The notes: generated by a model from the sequence alone, not told the origin. 64,000 nt of DNA from Paragonimus skrjabini miyazakii (GCA_014338405.1 JTDE01000284.1:88621-152620); one strand, 5' to 3'. Counted from the stretch's first letter, positions 44,701-58,640 are shown. Made by a program: numbers and translations.

Positions 44701-47700
44701 GTTCCAGAGCGTCTGGAGGCTTTACGCTTGAGCCCTCTGAATGGCAGGTTACAGTAAAACTGTGATTTCAATTTGCGTGCTAGTGTTACTAACGGAGTTA
44801 TCAACTGGAATAAAAAGCATGATTATCTTGTCTTCTCTCCTTATGATCAGGTGGCCTGAACGTACAATCACATGCAAGCGCATGTGCTCGGGTGTTCTGA
44901 TGTGAAATTCGTCTCTGACTGATATGATTCCAGCTGGCACTTGGAGAACTAGTTCGTCTCACACGCGCGTAACTGGGAGTTCAACCCACGGTTCATTTAT
45001 TATCTGATCCTAAGAGGATTATCGGGCTCCCTTTGGAGGGGTTCAGTCAAGACCACCCAACTGCCACTCACTGCTATTTCTTAGTCACTTTTGTCAATTT
45101 AAAAACAGCCAATAACTACTCGCCTCATTTTGGCATTTGTCAATCAAGACCAGAATGTGAATGGACTGAAACCAACAATGTCCCTCGTGAGAGCCAAAGT
45201 ATTCATGTAATTTTTATCCGCAATGTGAATTTGATCAACATCTTGCTTTCCTTCTCTTAGCTTGTGTAACATACTCTTACTTCACTTAGGAGTCTTAACC
45301 AGTAGGACAGTTATTCTAGTACTTACTCTTTTCTTCGTATGACGAACAAACCTTCATTTCCACTGTCTACCTCTCACACCTGGATATTGGGCTGCATTAA
45401 AAACGGTGTTAATAACTGGTTTACCAGGTCGAAAGGCTGTCCTCCAAGGCCTGGTATTTAAAGATAGCTAAATGGTCGTCTGTATGTAAATTAATAGCTT
45501 ACCACCGTTCACTCGCTGTCTTCTTATTAATGCTGTTTCCGAATCTCTAACGTTTGTTGGATCAGAAAAATCTCTATCAAACTATTAAAACTGTACTCAG
45601 TACAGGGTCTGCCGCTGATAATTTGTCAGCGCCCGAAACTTTTCAACCCGAAATTGAATTTGACGTGACTCACCCCGTCTAGCTGGATTTTTGTTAGCCC
45701 AATCTTAAGTCCCCAACTGAATCCAAACGCACTAATTTAGTCGTATCTGGTCATCCTCTTCGGGTGTTAATTACTTGACTCCGCTTCGACACAAACCTAA
45801 TATTCGGATTTTTGTATTAAATAAGAAAATGAATCAATAATTATTGTCTTTTCATACCAACCTATCTTGTTCACCTCATCCGTCATACAGATTATTTTGA
45901 TTTTATATGCCACGCGTACAGATTAGCTTGTCTTTCGTTTGCTGTAAGCATAAGCACGAAGAAAGCTAAAAATTCATCTATCGTTATTGAGTTTAGTTGA
46001 TCTATAGCGAAAAGATTAAGATAACTTGTTGGGCTTGAGACTGCTCCACGGAAGCATTGCGCCCGTTTATAGGGGTCAACACTATAGAAATGATGCCGTT
46101 TTGGTGTCAGCATCGACTTTTGACATAGACCTCATTGATTGGAGTTTTAACGACCAGCCCTTAAACGAAGAACGCAAATGGGGATTACACACCAATTCGG
46201 TCGTGATGTGTACACGCGTGGTAGATTGCATCTGGGTGTGGATAACACAAACTTCATTCTAACTAACACATTTAATGTTTTACTCATGATGTTGCTGGCA
46301 TTCAAGTCTACTCAGAAAGTATTTGTCTGGATTTGGAGGCTGACAATTCGAAGGTGTGCCGTTAGATTCTAATCGCCAAGTTTTTGAATAAATGTGTGCA
46401 CAGACGACGATATATTGTTAGCCAGATACCTCACTTTCAACAAAGTCTGGGCAAAAGCGCTTTTTGTGGCCAAAGCCCTGGTTCAAATGCAATAGAATTT
46501 CAAAATTATAACAGAGGAGCTAAGTACCGATGCGTAACCACAAAACTTCATCAGTTACATCGAAATAATAAAAAGCAAAATGTCACCCGGACGACTGTAT
46601 TAAATAGTGATAGCTTTTCGAGGCTTCACATTGTCACTTCAGGCGCAAGAAAATTACAAGTTGTACAGTTAACGCATTCAGGTTATGTACTGAGCAGGGA
46701 TTACTGACGAGTGGTAACAGTCTACGTAAGCAAAACTTGGTGACAAGCAGATTTACTCATATGAAAACCTGGGTGTTGTTTACACAAATTGGAGATTATA
46801 ACTTACAGACCTTAACCTCCTCATCCAGCAGAAAAGTCTTTCATTTAATAAGTAACTGAATGAACGAGCCTTGCTCATTATGGAGTTAACCAGTAGTGAA
46901 GATTTATTTTGTATCTGGAATGTGAACTACAAACACACTTTTTAAGGCAACTGCGTTGACCGCAAGGGAAATATTTGCTTCTTAGCTATATACGCAACTT
47001 ACAGCCAGACGGAGAAGAGATTTTAACCGGAAACATATTGTGACACACAAAAACTTATTTTATATTGGACAAACTACACTTAGTAGTTTGCTATTGACTC
47101 TGCTCACCTAGCCTGAAGTGTGGACACTTAATTTCGTCTTATACAAACCGACTAATATCCTATCATGGAGTCTCCTCTTTCAAGGGTCGTACGTTGTACT
47201 AAAGTCATCTTTATCCCTCAGGTTGATATTTCATCACAATACATCTGCAAAGGTATGCAATATTCCAGTATCATCGATCGAGTATGCCTATCTTATAGCA
47301 CATCTGTTCACTCTAGATATTTTGTTGCTGCAAGTGTCAAACTTGTCAGCTATGCCAGCGAGATTGTGAATATCCTTTAGGTAGGATTGAGATTTACAAA
47401 TCTTAATGGTTGCCAGTGTAATGTGTATCACCTACGATGAGTCGTTGGTTGTTTCCAATTCATTTGCATGATTGAACTACTCTAAGAAAAATTCAAATTA
47501 TTTTCGTATCTGTTTGCTCGGAAACACTAATTAAGGATGCACTCTTGAAGATATCATTTTACACGTAATTTCTTTAAAGGAATTACGACTATGCTGCTTT
47601 GAAACGTGTAAAATTACCTTGAAGCACTTGCCAATAAGAGTATGTTGTCAGTTCGGTAGCCCCGGTTCACGGCACAACAACTTCTGTGACGTCCGTACAC

Positions 47701-48554
47701 TTATCTCAGTGGTTTGTGTTAATGTATGTTGGTCTTTAGCTCTCGGGTGGTAACTCCACGCGTGAATTCGACACAAACCCTTTGTCGATGGTTTGCCTGG
47801 AATGTCCAAAAGTCAACCGAACGGTCCGATGACTTCGACGAAATTGGCGTGGTCGCATGCGGGGGCAATTGTATACAGGTATGAGCTTATAAAATCCATA
47901 TCAGACCAACACACATCTTATGACCAATGGGGATGGTGAACGCTTTTCAGTTACGACTAACTCCTGGCTACAGCAACGTTTCTTTCCCCCAGTGACAGAT
48001 TGAAAATGATTCAAAGTGGGCACATACAAATTATCTTACTGCCAAACAAGTTTAGTGGCCAGTCACTGACGAAAAAGGCAGGGCAAATAATAAAGTGAAC
48101 AAGTTTAATTATATTGTTTAGTGGATATAAATAATGGACAACAACCGAATTGATGTTTCACTTCTACCCTTCACTTTAATTCGTTTGTCACTTTCACTAC
48201 TCTTTTTTGTCGACGATTCATTTTTCATCGCGTAGGCCCTCCTCACTGCAAGCTGTAGACTAGAATCTTCGTCGTCAGTTCACATTATTCTGCATTTGTT
48301 CTAATGCGACAATAAAAATACGGACACTACCAAAGCATTAATCATGATCTAATATATAGTTATGCAGATATTTGGAAAGAATGTTTTCTCACTGATTACA
48401 CCTCACTGTCTTGCTGATGATGCCTGTGTTTCTCTTACATCTCGGTTGTTTGTTTGCAAAGTGTAGGCACCTTGATTCTGAAAGTAAGAATATAGACTTC
48501 GCTATTTACAGTAGTTAGGTCCTTTCCTCTTCTTTTTTCTCTCTTTCTGTGCAG
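44701..48554. other. No gene recognised; one nested hairpin
   Basis: Frames at 46026-46707 and 47118-47380 carry no motif. A pyrimidine-rich acceptor-like site ends at 45259 and is followed by a short hydrophobic frame. Inverted repeats lie at 47556-47614 (see findings). Confidence 0.4.
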
Positions 48555-48727
48555 GGTTTTCTTTTTTACTTCATGGCTGTGCGGCGGTTGGGCATAACTG
48601 ATATAGACGGATGTATTGCGGTCCGTGATGATGATCGTGAACTGTCTGAATATCGAGGGAATCGGAAGTCGACCATGTTATCCGAAGAAGAGACGAGTAA
48701 TTGCCGTATACTGTATGTAAACGGTAG
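48555..48727 (+). CDS. Candidate internal host exon with strong splice sites
   Basis: Acceptor: a run of about 25 mostly pyrimidine bases ending GTGCAG at 48554. Donor: GTAG|GTAAGT at 48728. One frame is open across the whole exon: 57 codons plus two bases (phase 2). It is acidic in the middle: GITDIDGCIAVRDDDRELSE, then RKSTMLSEEETSNCRILYVN. No domain is recognised. The closing RILYVNGR faintly recalls the start of P4-ATPases, but that is too short to rely on. No compatible neighbour exon was found (one would have to start with a single base). The reverse strand is also open but lacks splice signals. Confidence 0.55.
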
Positions 48728-49094
48728 GTAAGTAGACCTGGCACCAACCAAACGAAAAATGATTGTGACACCAAATTTGTACCTGAAGCTTGGTGAGCCA
48801 AGATCGATGATGTCCACTAATACATATAGCAGATTAACCTAGATCCGTATGTTTGGAACCGTTTGTTGGAGAATTGGAGGCGAGTGAGCATATCCATAAA
48901 CAAATAACAGACGTGAGTCAGCACTATAAACTACAGTTCCAGATTGACTGTCTTTTTGGAAAACACTTGCTGTAGAATAAGCAGAGACCATAATGTTCCA
49001 TTTCTCTAACGATAGCCCAAAAGCATGTTTCATCAAATACCGACATCTAATTTCACTCATGTTTAGCGTGTTGACTTCATTATTATAAACTAAG

Positions 49095-49330
49095 CATCAC
49101 TCACACTTGTTCACAGTTTTCTACTCTAGTAGAGGTTTCAGCCGGTCTCTCTTATAAGGAGGTATTAGGCAGTTGCTAGGGTACATTGGTATCTATTTCG
49201 TCGCTGAGTTTGAACTCCAACGGTGACCGCTTGAGAGGACTGTGTTCGTGGTTGCATAATCGTCCTACATTAAGCACAAGTGAATTGTCACATTTAAATA
49301 CCCAACCACAAACGAGTACGGCTACAAATT
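49095..49330 (-). mobile_element. HH-SINE copy H, degenerate
   Basis: Minus sense. The plus-strand order CATCACTCACACTTGTTCAC, TTTCAGCCGGTCTCTC, then TTTGAACTCCAACGG (box B region) and CATTAAGCACAAGTGAATTG (head block) is co-linear with copies A and D. The ribozyme core is gone. No inverted arm. Confidence 0.55.
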
Positions 49331-50172
49331 AAGTTGCTTGCTCATCTGAAAAAGGAATACGGTAACTGCTATTTTATTTTGAATCCACGACAATTTGACT
49401 CTAGAACAGGTTTTATTTGCTTCTTCACGGTTAGGTTTGCATTACTTATGGGACAGCCAAGATTCATTAGATACTTATGAAAAATTGTGGTAGTTCTTTG
49501 TCATTTCCAACGAAATCAACGTCGGATTCAACTAGAGTGAGGTCTATCGATATGTCAATTCATTAATTAACTCCGTCTTGGCAATCACATTCGGGTTTTC
49601 ATGAACTGTGGGCGTGCAAGTGAGATGAATTGATTTGGCTTTACAAAAGCAAATGTAAGTCTCTGATAGATTTTTCCTGGATAGGCTGATTTCCTTGGCT
49701 GTCTCAGACAAGAATTACAACACTTTTGCGCTCGGTATAAATTTTGGAAGATGATAACTTTATCAAACGGAATAGCTGAATACTGTCTGCTAATTTTGAT
49801 ATGGATAGGGTAACCTGATCAAGCATTAGCTGCGTTTGCTGCATTTGGCTGAAAAGCCATTGAGGAAGCTGAGCATAATGTCTACCCTTATGTCAGTATC
49901 TTGAATGTAACCAGTAGACAAAGAAGAACACAATCAAGAAGTAAGACCAGTAACAATTGTTCACATGACTGTTTAAACTTTACCACCAGCTGGGTTTTGC
50001 ATACAGTTTTTGGAAGGACGCTTTGGAACAAAATAAGCTTGAGCCCACCAGATGGAACTTTTTCCGACTCGCAATCAAAAACACCAAACTATTTAAATGA
50101 ACTGTTTTATCGCTAGAATGAGAGTCATCAGGTTTTAACGGTTGAATATCACGTAACTGTCGTTCTTTTCAG
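49331..50172. other. No gene recognised
   Basis: Short frames only, none with motifs or splice support. Confidence 0.4.
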
Positions 50173-50322
50173 TTGTACTCGGTCAGTTCACGTCACCGAT
50201 GCCTCATTTTCTCTGCCTGGTTTCCAAATTCTTTTCAACCACCACTAAAAAACATTTGGTCTGTGGTTCATTTTCGCATTTTGTCGTTTATTGCTGATTT
50301 TCCTTATCGATCCCACTGGTAA
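50173..50322 (+). CDS. Candidate last exon (weak)
   Basis: Acceptor GTCGTTCTTTTCAG ends at 50172. One frame is then open for 49 codons to TAA at 50320-50322, with aromatic-rich content such as CLIFSAWFPNSFQPPLKN. Function unknown and phase 0 at the start. It is a chance open frame if no upstream exon exists. Confidence 0.25.
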   Translation: MYSVSSRHRCLIFSAWFPNSFQPPLKNIWSVVHFRILSFIADFPYRSHW

Positions 50323-53300
50323 AATTATTGTTGGGGTAAAGTCCGGTAAGACGTTAGCGCCTAGTTTCTACTTGACTACGTGACTCACAACGGTGTCATC
50401 AACGCGCCTTTTTAAAAAATATCGAACTGATCGTGCTTTATGCTCGTTTTTAACAGAAGCCATAGAAATATCGGCTTGCACAGGTCCAAGGTGAATGACC
50501 ACGGCTACACCATCTCTCTGGTAGTAAAACTGTTCACTGAATAAAAACCGTGTGTTACTGTTACACTTGGAGTGAAGCTTGTATACAAGGAAGAACAACA
50601 GTGCTAACTTCAGACGGTTCTTCATCACACAGTAATAAATGATGTTAACCACCTCAGTCAAGGGTAAGTTGGTAAAAAGAGATTGTGCATCAAAGAGGTT
50701 AGCATCCTGTCAACAACAAGTGTGCTGTGTACGCACACAACATGTTCAACTATACCATTAAAAGTATCCATGCTTAGTGATACTTTTGCCAGCTAAGCAA
50801 CTTTTACGAGCCATTTCACCAGACAATTATAAGGTGACTTCGTCATAGATAATGCGAGGATTTTCGGGTTTGTATATTTTCCCGAGAACTTAAAGACGCG
50901 GTGTTTTCGTCCCTCTGGGAGCTAATCCATGATAGGTCTTCGAACCAATTGAGCCATTGTTTCTTAAGTCTTATAACCACATCAAATTATCTCTCTCGGT
51001 GGACTAGGCCCAATCTTTTTGGTTTAGGTCCAAGCAAACTATTTTGCGATCCGAACAAAACCTAAACGATTAAGAATGAATACAGTTGAGCCCTGACCAT
51101 AAAGTAGAATAATAGCGTTGGGATATTTTCATAAATCGTTTAGTGCACGTATGCGGTTCTTCATCAGTAGATAATTTTGTCTGATAGGTGCTGTTTGATG
51201 CTCGCAAGCCAGGTCTACCATTGTTGCTTTGAACCAGCAAGAAACCTGTATTGCTACAGGTCTTAGCTGCTTTAAAAGATCATATAAGTCAACAAACCGC
51301 ATTACGTTGTCATACGATGGTTTGAATTTATTTTCACGCAGGGATTTGCAATTATTCCGGGGTGGCAATATAACATGCCGATGTACACGATCCAAACGTC
51401 ACTTGTCTACGTGGACATAAATAAGTACTGGGTAACGACAGTAATCTGGCGTAATCATTTAACCATGCGGCAGCAGTTGTGGTTGTGTTGTACAGTAACT
51501 GAAGAATTTATAAATGGGTTTCAAGTCTCATTTTTCAGCCTATCGAAGTTTGCATTACTGACTATTTAGTATCATCCGTTTGCGCCACACTGTTCATCAA
51601 AATTTACTATCGTTAAACTTTCCAGTAGGAGAAGACACATATCCACACGCACTATAAACAATGTATCCTGTGGATAGGCTAAGTGTAGTAGAACAACACC
51701 GTTGTATATGGTATAAACATAAACGCATTTTGGCAATGTGTACTCCATTTTTTAGGTGCATAGTGGATTTTATTATATTTTCCCGTAATCACATCCGATA
51801 GATAGTTTGGAACCAAACATCCTGGCAAATGCTTTGTATATGCAATTGCTGCAACCGACATCACTGTCACCGTTGACAATCCACACAAGTGAATTGGTGT
51901 CACTAACTAACATCTGCTTATATTCGAGTATCTACTTAAACTGCCATTGTTTACTTACAGTACATCTTAAACCGTTATCGTGAAACTGTGACCAGTCGGT
52001 AGTCAATTTGACTGTCAATCGATATGAGACAATGGGCATCTCATTGTAACTGAACGAGAATGTTGCATGCCAGTTACACACATCCTGAAATAGATAGTAG
52101 CTAGGGTGTGTCTATAGTCACTTATTGCAATTAACAATACTAATACAAATTGATGGATTTGTGCGATCAACAATGAAGCCACATAGTAACAAATGCATAA
52201 TCATTTGTAAATGAGACATGGAGTATCAAGAAACCACAAATTGCATTGTCTAATATCCCCATTAACACTGTATTTTTGTAAAATAGATGTTAATGAACTG
52301 GGAACCTTTAAAAGAAAAGCCAAAACTTTATCGTTTCAAACGTAACTTGGGCTTAATTACAGCTAGCGTGCTGACAATTTCGATGATCGTCCGATCACAG
52401 AAGCAGCCAACGTACCGAGGTTAATCATTCGACCTAGGTAACATCTGGGAAAGTGTATGGTTATCAGCCTTTTCGAGTTGAAGACTGTATGCATTCCTAT
52501 GCTATTGGCAAAGAAAACTTTGATGATCTTGCTTCAATTCGAAAGCAACTAGCAAAAAACTTAACCTGACAAAGTGCAAACTGTAGATAGTTTGTAACGT
52601 TCAAGGTAACTGATTATGCATTAGCCTGGTGTATCAACAGCATGAATGGCTTAAGTACTGCTTACTCAGAAAATCCGAAAAAACCTTCAACACAAATATA
52701 CATTTGCACAAAACTATAGGCCCTGATAGACACAACTGTTATTGATAAGTTTGTGCATAGGAAACATAAGTTTTGAAGTGAACTCCAATTTTTCATTTTG
52801 AGCACTTCGTAAGTTACTTAATTATCTAATTACGTGTCTATGACTGACTATTTATGAGCAGTGTAGTGTGGGCATTCACTTTCAACAATCTAGTAAAATT
52901 GCGGTACACTAGTTAAATTGCAGTAGTGGGAATGCATGAAGATCACAATAATTTGTACGCTGGTGCCTCATTCCATACAGATTCTATGAATCTAAAGTTT
53001 GTAGTTGCTTGTTCGCTTTGACTTTACTTGGTTACTTAACTGAAGACAAAGGACTCAGTAATAATCAGAAAACTAATGTCATCGAGATCTGGAAAATGAG
53101 CAATATGCAAACTAACTTTCTGATGAGGTCGGAGTAAAAGAGTATTTCTTATGTGGAGTTTTTAATTCGTGAATATAAGGTACATCGCACCAGAAAGGGT
53201 AATCGACTTCAACGACCGCCGTAGCGACCAACATTGTTTAACGAACTGTAATTATGACGGAGTGCACAAATATTTAAGAAATGATATCAGCAAATTTTCA

Positions 53301-53654
53301 CTCCTGAAAATAAATATGAAGATTGCCCACATAGTGGTTTAAATGGCTGCAAACGTCAGGTAATATTTCAGTCACTATATATGAAGATCAGTGACGTATG
53401 TTAGGAAGTCATTTGCAAGTGCAGAACATCCGCTCCTTAAAGTTATGACATACGCTCTTAGTGTAGGGTCATGCATTACTTTCATAAATAAGTAGGTTGA
53501 AGATAATTTGAACGCATAAGTTAATCTAGATGGACAAGGGTGAATGAGTAAATAACAGTACGTATGCAAGTTCCCAAATCATTGTAAAAAATTCAAAGTT
53601 AAACTGCAATGAAAAGATACAAGGAAAAAGTAGTAATCGTGTACATTTTTTCAG
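50323..53654. other. No gene recognised
   Basis: Frames at 50368-50661 (minus), 51129-51420 and 51679-51903 have no motif. Probably intron or intergenic. Confidence 0.4.
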
Positions 53655-54333
53655 TCTACAACCATAATGATGGGCCAAACGTAATTATTTTATGTGATAA
53701 GCATAGGATTCCAACGCCCCGTTATGACTGCCTTCAACGAAACTCAAGTCTGTCTTCCGTTTTACACAACAGTTCCACAGTTTTCGTTGATTTTTACTGC
53801 TATTATCTTCTGCTACGTGATTACCGTTCCAGGGGTACAGCGATTATTGTTCATGATGTTTTGTGGTGTAAGTAAGGCGACCAATATTTCAAAAGCATTT
53901 TTTTCTAAAACAGTTTACAAAGCGTCCAGTCTGTCCGGTTGTTCCGATTGGTTACATAAAAATCCTAAGGTGTACTGGCTAAAACACTATCGCAAAACTT
54001 TGGCGTGTCTCTTACAAAAGTGTGCCAGTAGAACGTACTCCATTTATTGCATATAATCTCACTTTGTTTTGGAGCCAAAAGTCGTGACACATTATAATTC
54101 AAATCTTTTGTTGCTTGTTTACAGATGAACGGGAATTTCAACCGCTATCCAGATTATGTGATTCACCTGGCTACAGTTTAAACCGAGTAACACTGTTTCA
54201 TTGTTTGTGGGCTTCCTGCAACTTGTCGAATCTGTTCGTAGAGCAGGTCAGCATCTGCTTCATGCAACATAGACAAATAAATTTTCAGATTCTTCCCAGT
54301 GGCCGCAGCTTGTATCTGCATGCAGATGTGTGA
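53655..54333 (+). CDS. Candidate two-exon gene segment (53655-53867, 54125-54333)
   Basis: Exon 1: acceptor GTACATTTTTTCAG ending 53654, donor TGGT|GTAAGT at 53868, open for 70 codons with phase 1 left over. Intron: 257 bases, GT to AG, with acceptor TTGCTTGTTTACAG ending 54124. Exon 2 starts with two bases that complete the split codon, then stays open through EREFQPLSRLCDSPGYSLN and LFHCLWASCNLSNLFVEQ to TGA at 54331-54333. Alternatively it may splice at GAGCAG|GTCAGC (54247). The agreement of phase and frame across the intron supports a real gene. No domain is recognised. A second, more hydrophobic frame also runs through exon 1, so the frame is not certain. Confidence 0.5.
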
Positions 54334-57300
54334 GTCGTGACACTCTAGTAATAACTCCCGAACTGTTTTTGTGTTCTGTCATTAAAATTGGCACTCGCAG
54401 TTCATTGCTAGTAACGGATATCCCCAAAGTATTCATTCCATGCTTCACAATTTGAGAAACTGTTTGATGGGTTAGAAATCAACCCAATTAATTCACGTTG
54501 TTTTCACCTAGGAGAATTGGCCATCACAATTCTTCATTACCGTCGAAATGAATAGTTAATGTCTGCTGGTAATCCACCGTATACCATCAAATCAGAAAGC
54601 TTCAGCTAGTTAAGCGATAATCTTCTATTCCTTCCTCGTTATGAAGAATTTTCGATACCTGTATCTCCGCTTCATAGAAAAAAGCAGAAGAAAGTAAGAT
54701 TGCCGTTGAATACGAAAAAGGGAACAGAAAAAACGCATCTGTGCAACCGCTGCTCGTTGCCGAAGGCACACTTCGAGGATTAGTGCAAACATGACCCTGA
54801 AGATGAGTCACCGTAGTGTTTGGACATATTCCGATCGATGTGTTCATAACGCTTACCGATGTTAAGTTATAAACCATAGCCGAGAGAGTTTAGTCACGTT
54901 GCGTCCAAAAAGATTGAATCACTCAGTGAACCGAACTAACATTTGTAATTGCGCGATCACTAACCCAAGAGTGAACTTAATGAGCTGATTATTGTATAGG
55001 TATTTCTAAGTTACAACCCTCAAAATGTACTTACGGTTAAGAAGTTTCCGTACATTATATTCTCGGTAAACAATTATCGTCCTACGCAACCTGCCTCAGG
55101 AAAACTAATCAGGAGAATAAAAGCGTGGCTAGCAAATCAGAACTATTCGCACTGAGGTTATCCAACACTTACGTTAAGGTCTCGGGCAGTATATTGCAAA
55201 GATACCACAAAAGAACAAATATACTTAATGATGTGCTTTACAGCTGTTACACAGATGCAATGTACAATTTGCATATTGCTTTCATATTTTTAATGAGAAG
55301 ACCAGAATAGTTCTATGAAATTCTACCGTTTGGTGTGACTCATGATTTGAGGCAGTCAGTACGTAGCTGTTGACATGTATCAGTTCCAGTATTTACATCC
55401 GTTCTAAACCTACTTGTTGAATAATTTCACATTTACTGTTTTTATTAACCTGATGAGCAATTCTGAACTCGACATCTGCTCAGAACTTGCTATCCCGGTG
55501 AATAATGACACACCATGAGCTTGAAGCTCCTGATACATCTTGCGTCATAACACCAGTGTTTCCTGCTAGAATTCCGTTTATTAAATGTACATTTGCTGAT
55601 TTGGCAAGAACCGAACTCCATTATAAAGAATCCTTCAGAAAGTACGTATTGTGATCCAGATACGTTTTACTAATAGTAAACTGTTTTAAATGTCATTGGC
55701 GTGAACGGTAAACTGGGACCAAAGGTAGCCATCATGACCAACTGAAGATGATACAGGTGAATGGTGGAGCAAAGTTGATGGTTTTAATTTTGGAACGCTA
55801 AAAGTTCTCAAATTTAATGGAATAAATCATACTTATTTAAATGAAAACAGTGAATTCCACGTAACTGAGACATCCTGGTCACTGGGTCTTCGATTATATT
55901 GACCAGGGCCATTTTGTCTATTTTTCTTTCAAAACGATCGGACGAGCTAAACAGTATTTATACAAAGTTGTGATTGAGACATTGGACGTGATAATATGAC
56001 CTTGTGTACTATGAGGTTACTGACATTGTTATCAACATTTTCGGAGTGTGATTTGGATTATCGTAAAAACAATTGTTACGGTTATCAAATTGCCTTGTAT
56101 GTTATCACAACGACACATTATTTTCACTTAGGTCTACTACAGAGTTTACTATCGTAACTCATGTTTTCGCGTGGGTTACTTACGACGGTATTACTTAAGT
56201 AGTATCCGGTCTACTATGACATTATGAAACATCCCTATATTTGGCGAAAGTTTAACAAATGCAGCTAACTGCGCATTCTACTCTTTGGGAACGTTCGGTT
56301 CACTTCAGAAGATTTATGGGCTCGATGAATAACAAACCTAAGTGAGCTTAGTGAAAAAACCAGAACAATTATTTACTCACACAAACACTACAATGACAGC
56401 CATCCTGCTGTAGTTTAAGACTGACAACATATGTAGAGTTAAATGAAATTCGCCTCTTTTTTATCACTTATGTTTTCAAAGGTAGTTCGCAGTTCCGTAG
56501 CTTGTGTCATTTTTCATTAGAATTTCGTTATACACTGGGATCATGACACATCTTCGAACCCAGCATCTGAAAATGAGCTCACCAAAACTTTCAACATAAA
56601 GCCTACCTAAACTTAATAGAGAAGTTGCAGACCCATTTCTATAACGCTTTTAGTGAGCTCAGCTTAATTCGCTCAATGACTGATCTGTAATTAATCTAGC
56701 GATGGTACGTAGTTGGACCAGAATTGCTACCAGACTCTATACACCGGCTTTTTGGTTATCATGCTGGTGGGGATTAATTAAGAAACAACGTGGTCGGTTT
56801 TCTGCTTTTCAGTCACATTATATCATATTTTGTAGCAAAGCAATTATTTCATTTGTCAAGTTCTTAGGACAACTGATCCACTTCAAGACGCTTTGGTGTA
56901 CCAACTGCAGAATTGTTTATCAGCTTGGGTTGCGAGTTTCAAATGTTGACCGGATTATTTGTGCAGTTATGCAGCTTTTCTAGGGCCAGTTTGAGTTGAA
57001 ATACTGGCATATTTCGAACTGCGGGTTCATGCGTAGTCCTCTAACTAAATAGTTCACTTTAGTTTCAGTCCTCAATCCAGTGATACCATGAGATTAATGA
57101 GGAAGGTAACAGAGTTTACCACTTAACATGCATTATATTTTTAATTATAAAATGTTTCGCACAATCGATAAGAGTCCATCAGTTCAGAATTATTGCCAAC
57201 CATATATCATATATCACTGTTTTGTACCATAGGAAGTGCTTCAAATTAAAGGATGTTTCAAGAGATGAACGCTAACAAAGTCAGCTCGTTGCATTAGTTG

Positions 57301-58099
57301 AGACAAGGGAGAAAATTGGTGAGCTATACTGAATCCACATCTTTTTGCTGAATGTTTACAAGAAACTTGAATGCATCGTTCAACGTTTCACTTCCTGAGG
57401 GATCTGCTGCTGAATTTCTGACACTCGTTCGCACTTGTCATAAGTAGCAACTTCTGCTGTGTTCTGCAAAGTTAAACTGTTAATACAGGCGTGCAACCAT
57501 ACACATTTTGTTTCTTTCATTCCATCGTTTTAATGGACCAGTTAACAAATGGAGGGTTTAACGAATCCATGCTTTGATAAAACAGTATGCTGTGATTAAC
57601 AGATTTATGCAAACCGTGATTCTGTTTGAATATTGACAGTTATAATTTTACTGCGATGATGTTTTGATTTACCTGATAATGAAATAGATTTTGTTAAAAC
57701 TAATATACAAACAATCTCTGCGGTGATAAAATGGTGTTGATGATAAAGTAAGATTTACTAATTCTTTCTTTGGACAATTTCCGAAGTAAACTTGTGTAAA
57801 CATTTTACAAAGCAGCTGGTCTAATTTTGACTTGGCTTGTCAGATATACGCGGTTGTGAAAGCTGGACACCGCAGGACAGGTTCATGTATCAGTTTGTCG
57901 TCTCGTATGTTCTTCGCGGTCTCTGACTAATCCGATCCTTCTTTTGTACGCGTAAATCTTCCCGGTGCAGTCCTGGAAAATGCACCGGAGTGAACAGGCT
58001 TGTTTCAGTGACACATCATCTGGCTGACTATATTTCATTAATGCACACGAAGTGGCAAGGGGTTAAACTGGAAACGGAAATTTAAGGAGAAAAACTTAA
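54334..58099. other. No gene recognised
   Basis: At 54670-54800 both strands are open over short distances, with a charged plus-strand frame beginning KKAEESKIAVEYEKGNRK after an acceptor-like TTCATAG, but no confirming signal. The 93-codon frame at 56702-56983 has no motif. Confidence 0.4.
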
Positions 58100-58640
58100 A
58101 AGAAACCCAATTAACAGTTTGGCAAACAGAGCCGTATGAATATGAAAGGACAAGATCACTGGTTAAGACCTGGCGTTGAAATGCATGTTATACATACGAA
58201 ATGGTTACTCGGAATGGTTCACAAACAAAAGCATTCAGTGGTGGGATGAAGGAGACCATCCATATCTAGCAGAAAGTAAAACTGCACACATCAGATCACC
58301 GTTCGTGAGCAATTTGGTAGCCGGAATCATTGTGCATACGTTCTCACATGCGGTCACCGTAACATTTCATGTCGCCAAACTACCTGTCCACTTTGCTACC
58401 GATCAGGTTTTGTACCCACACTTGAAAGATGAGATGCCTGGTTCCACGGTCACGTCCTGGGTATACTTATTTGCTTGCTCCCGTGGAATTAATGCTGAGA
58501 ATACGGCTGAACGTTTATTCGAACCGGTCCGTGAACACCATTTATTTTGGAGCGTAGCGTTTTGCCCACAGTGGAAGCTAGTGAACTTCGTTTGTACAAC
58601 CATACTTGTTTCTTTCAGCCTTGGCAAACTCCCACCCTGT
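58100..58640 (+). mobile_element. Penelope-like retroelement (PLE), decayed copy 4
   Basis: Plus strand, open without stops from 58176 to 58643 (155 codons). In order: MLYIRNGYSEWFTNKSI ('L..NGYPE.F...'), AHIRSPFVSNLVAGIIVHTF ('V.LPF..D..A..I..RL'), HFATDQVLYPHLKD, then SWVYLFACSRG and AERLFEPVREHHLFW. These span the end of the RT and the GIY-YIG endonuclease of Penelope-like elements. Despite the open frame the endonuclease signature is destroyed: the 'YIGRT' positions read NAENT and the second Cys of the CSC pair is Arg. Upstream, RSLVKTW (about 58155) continues the RT in another frame. A relic, not a host gene. Confidence 0.75.

Noticed and set aside
46384..46707. A 107-residue ORF
   Set aside because: No motif, no splice or start context, and composition like the surrounding non-coding DNA.
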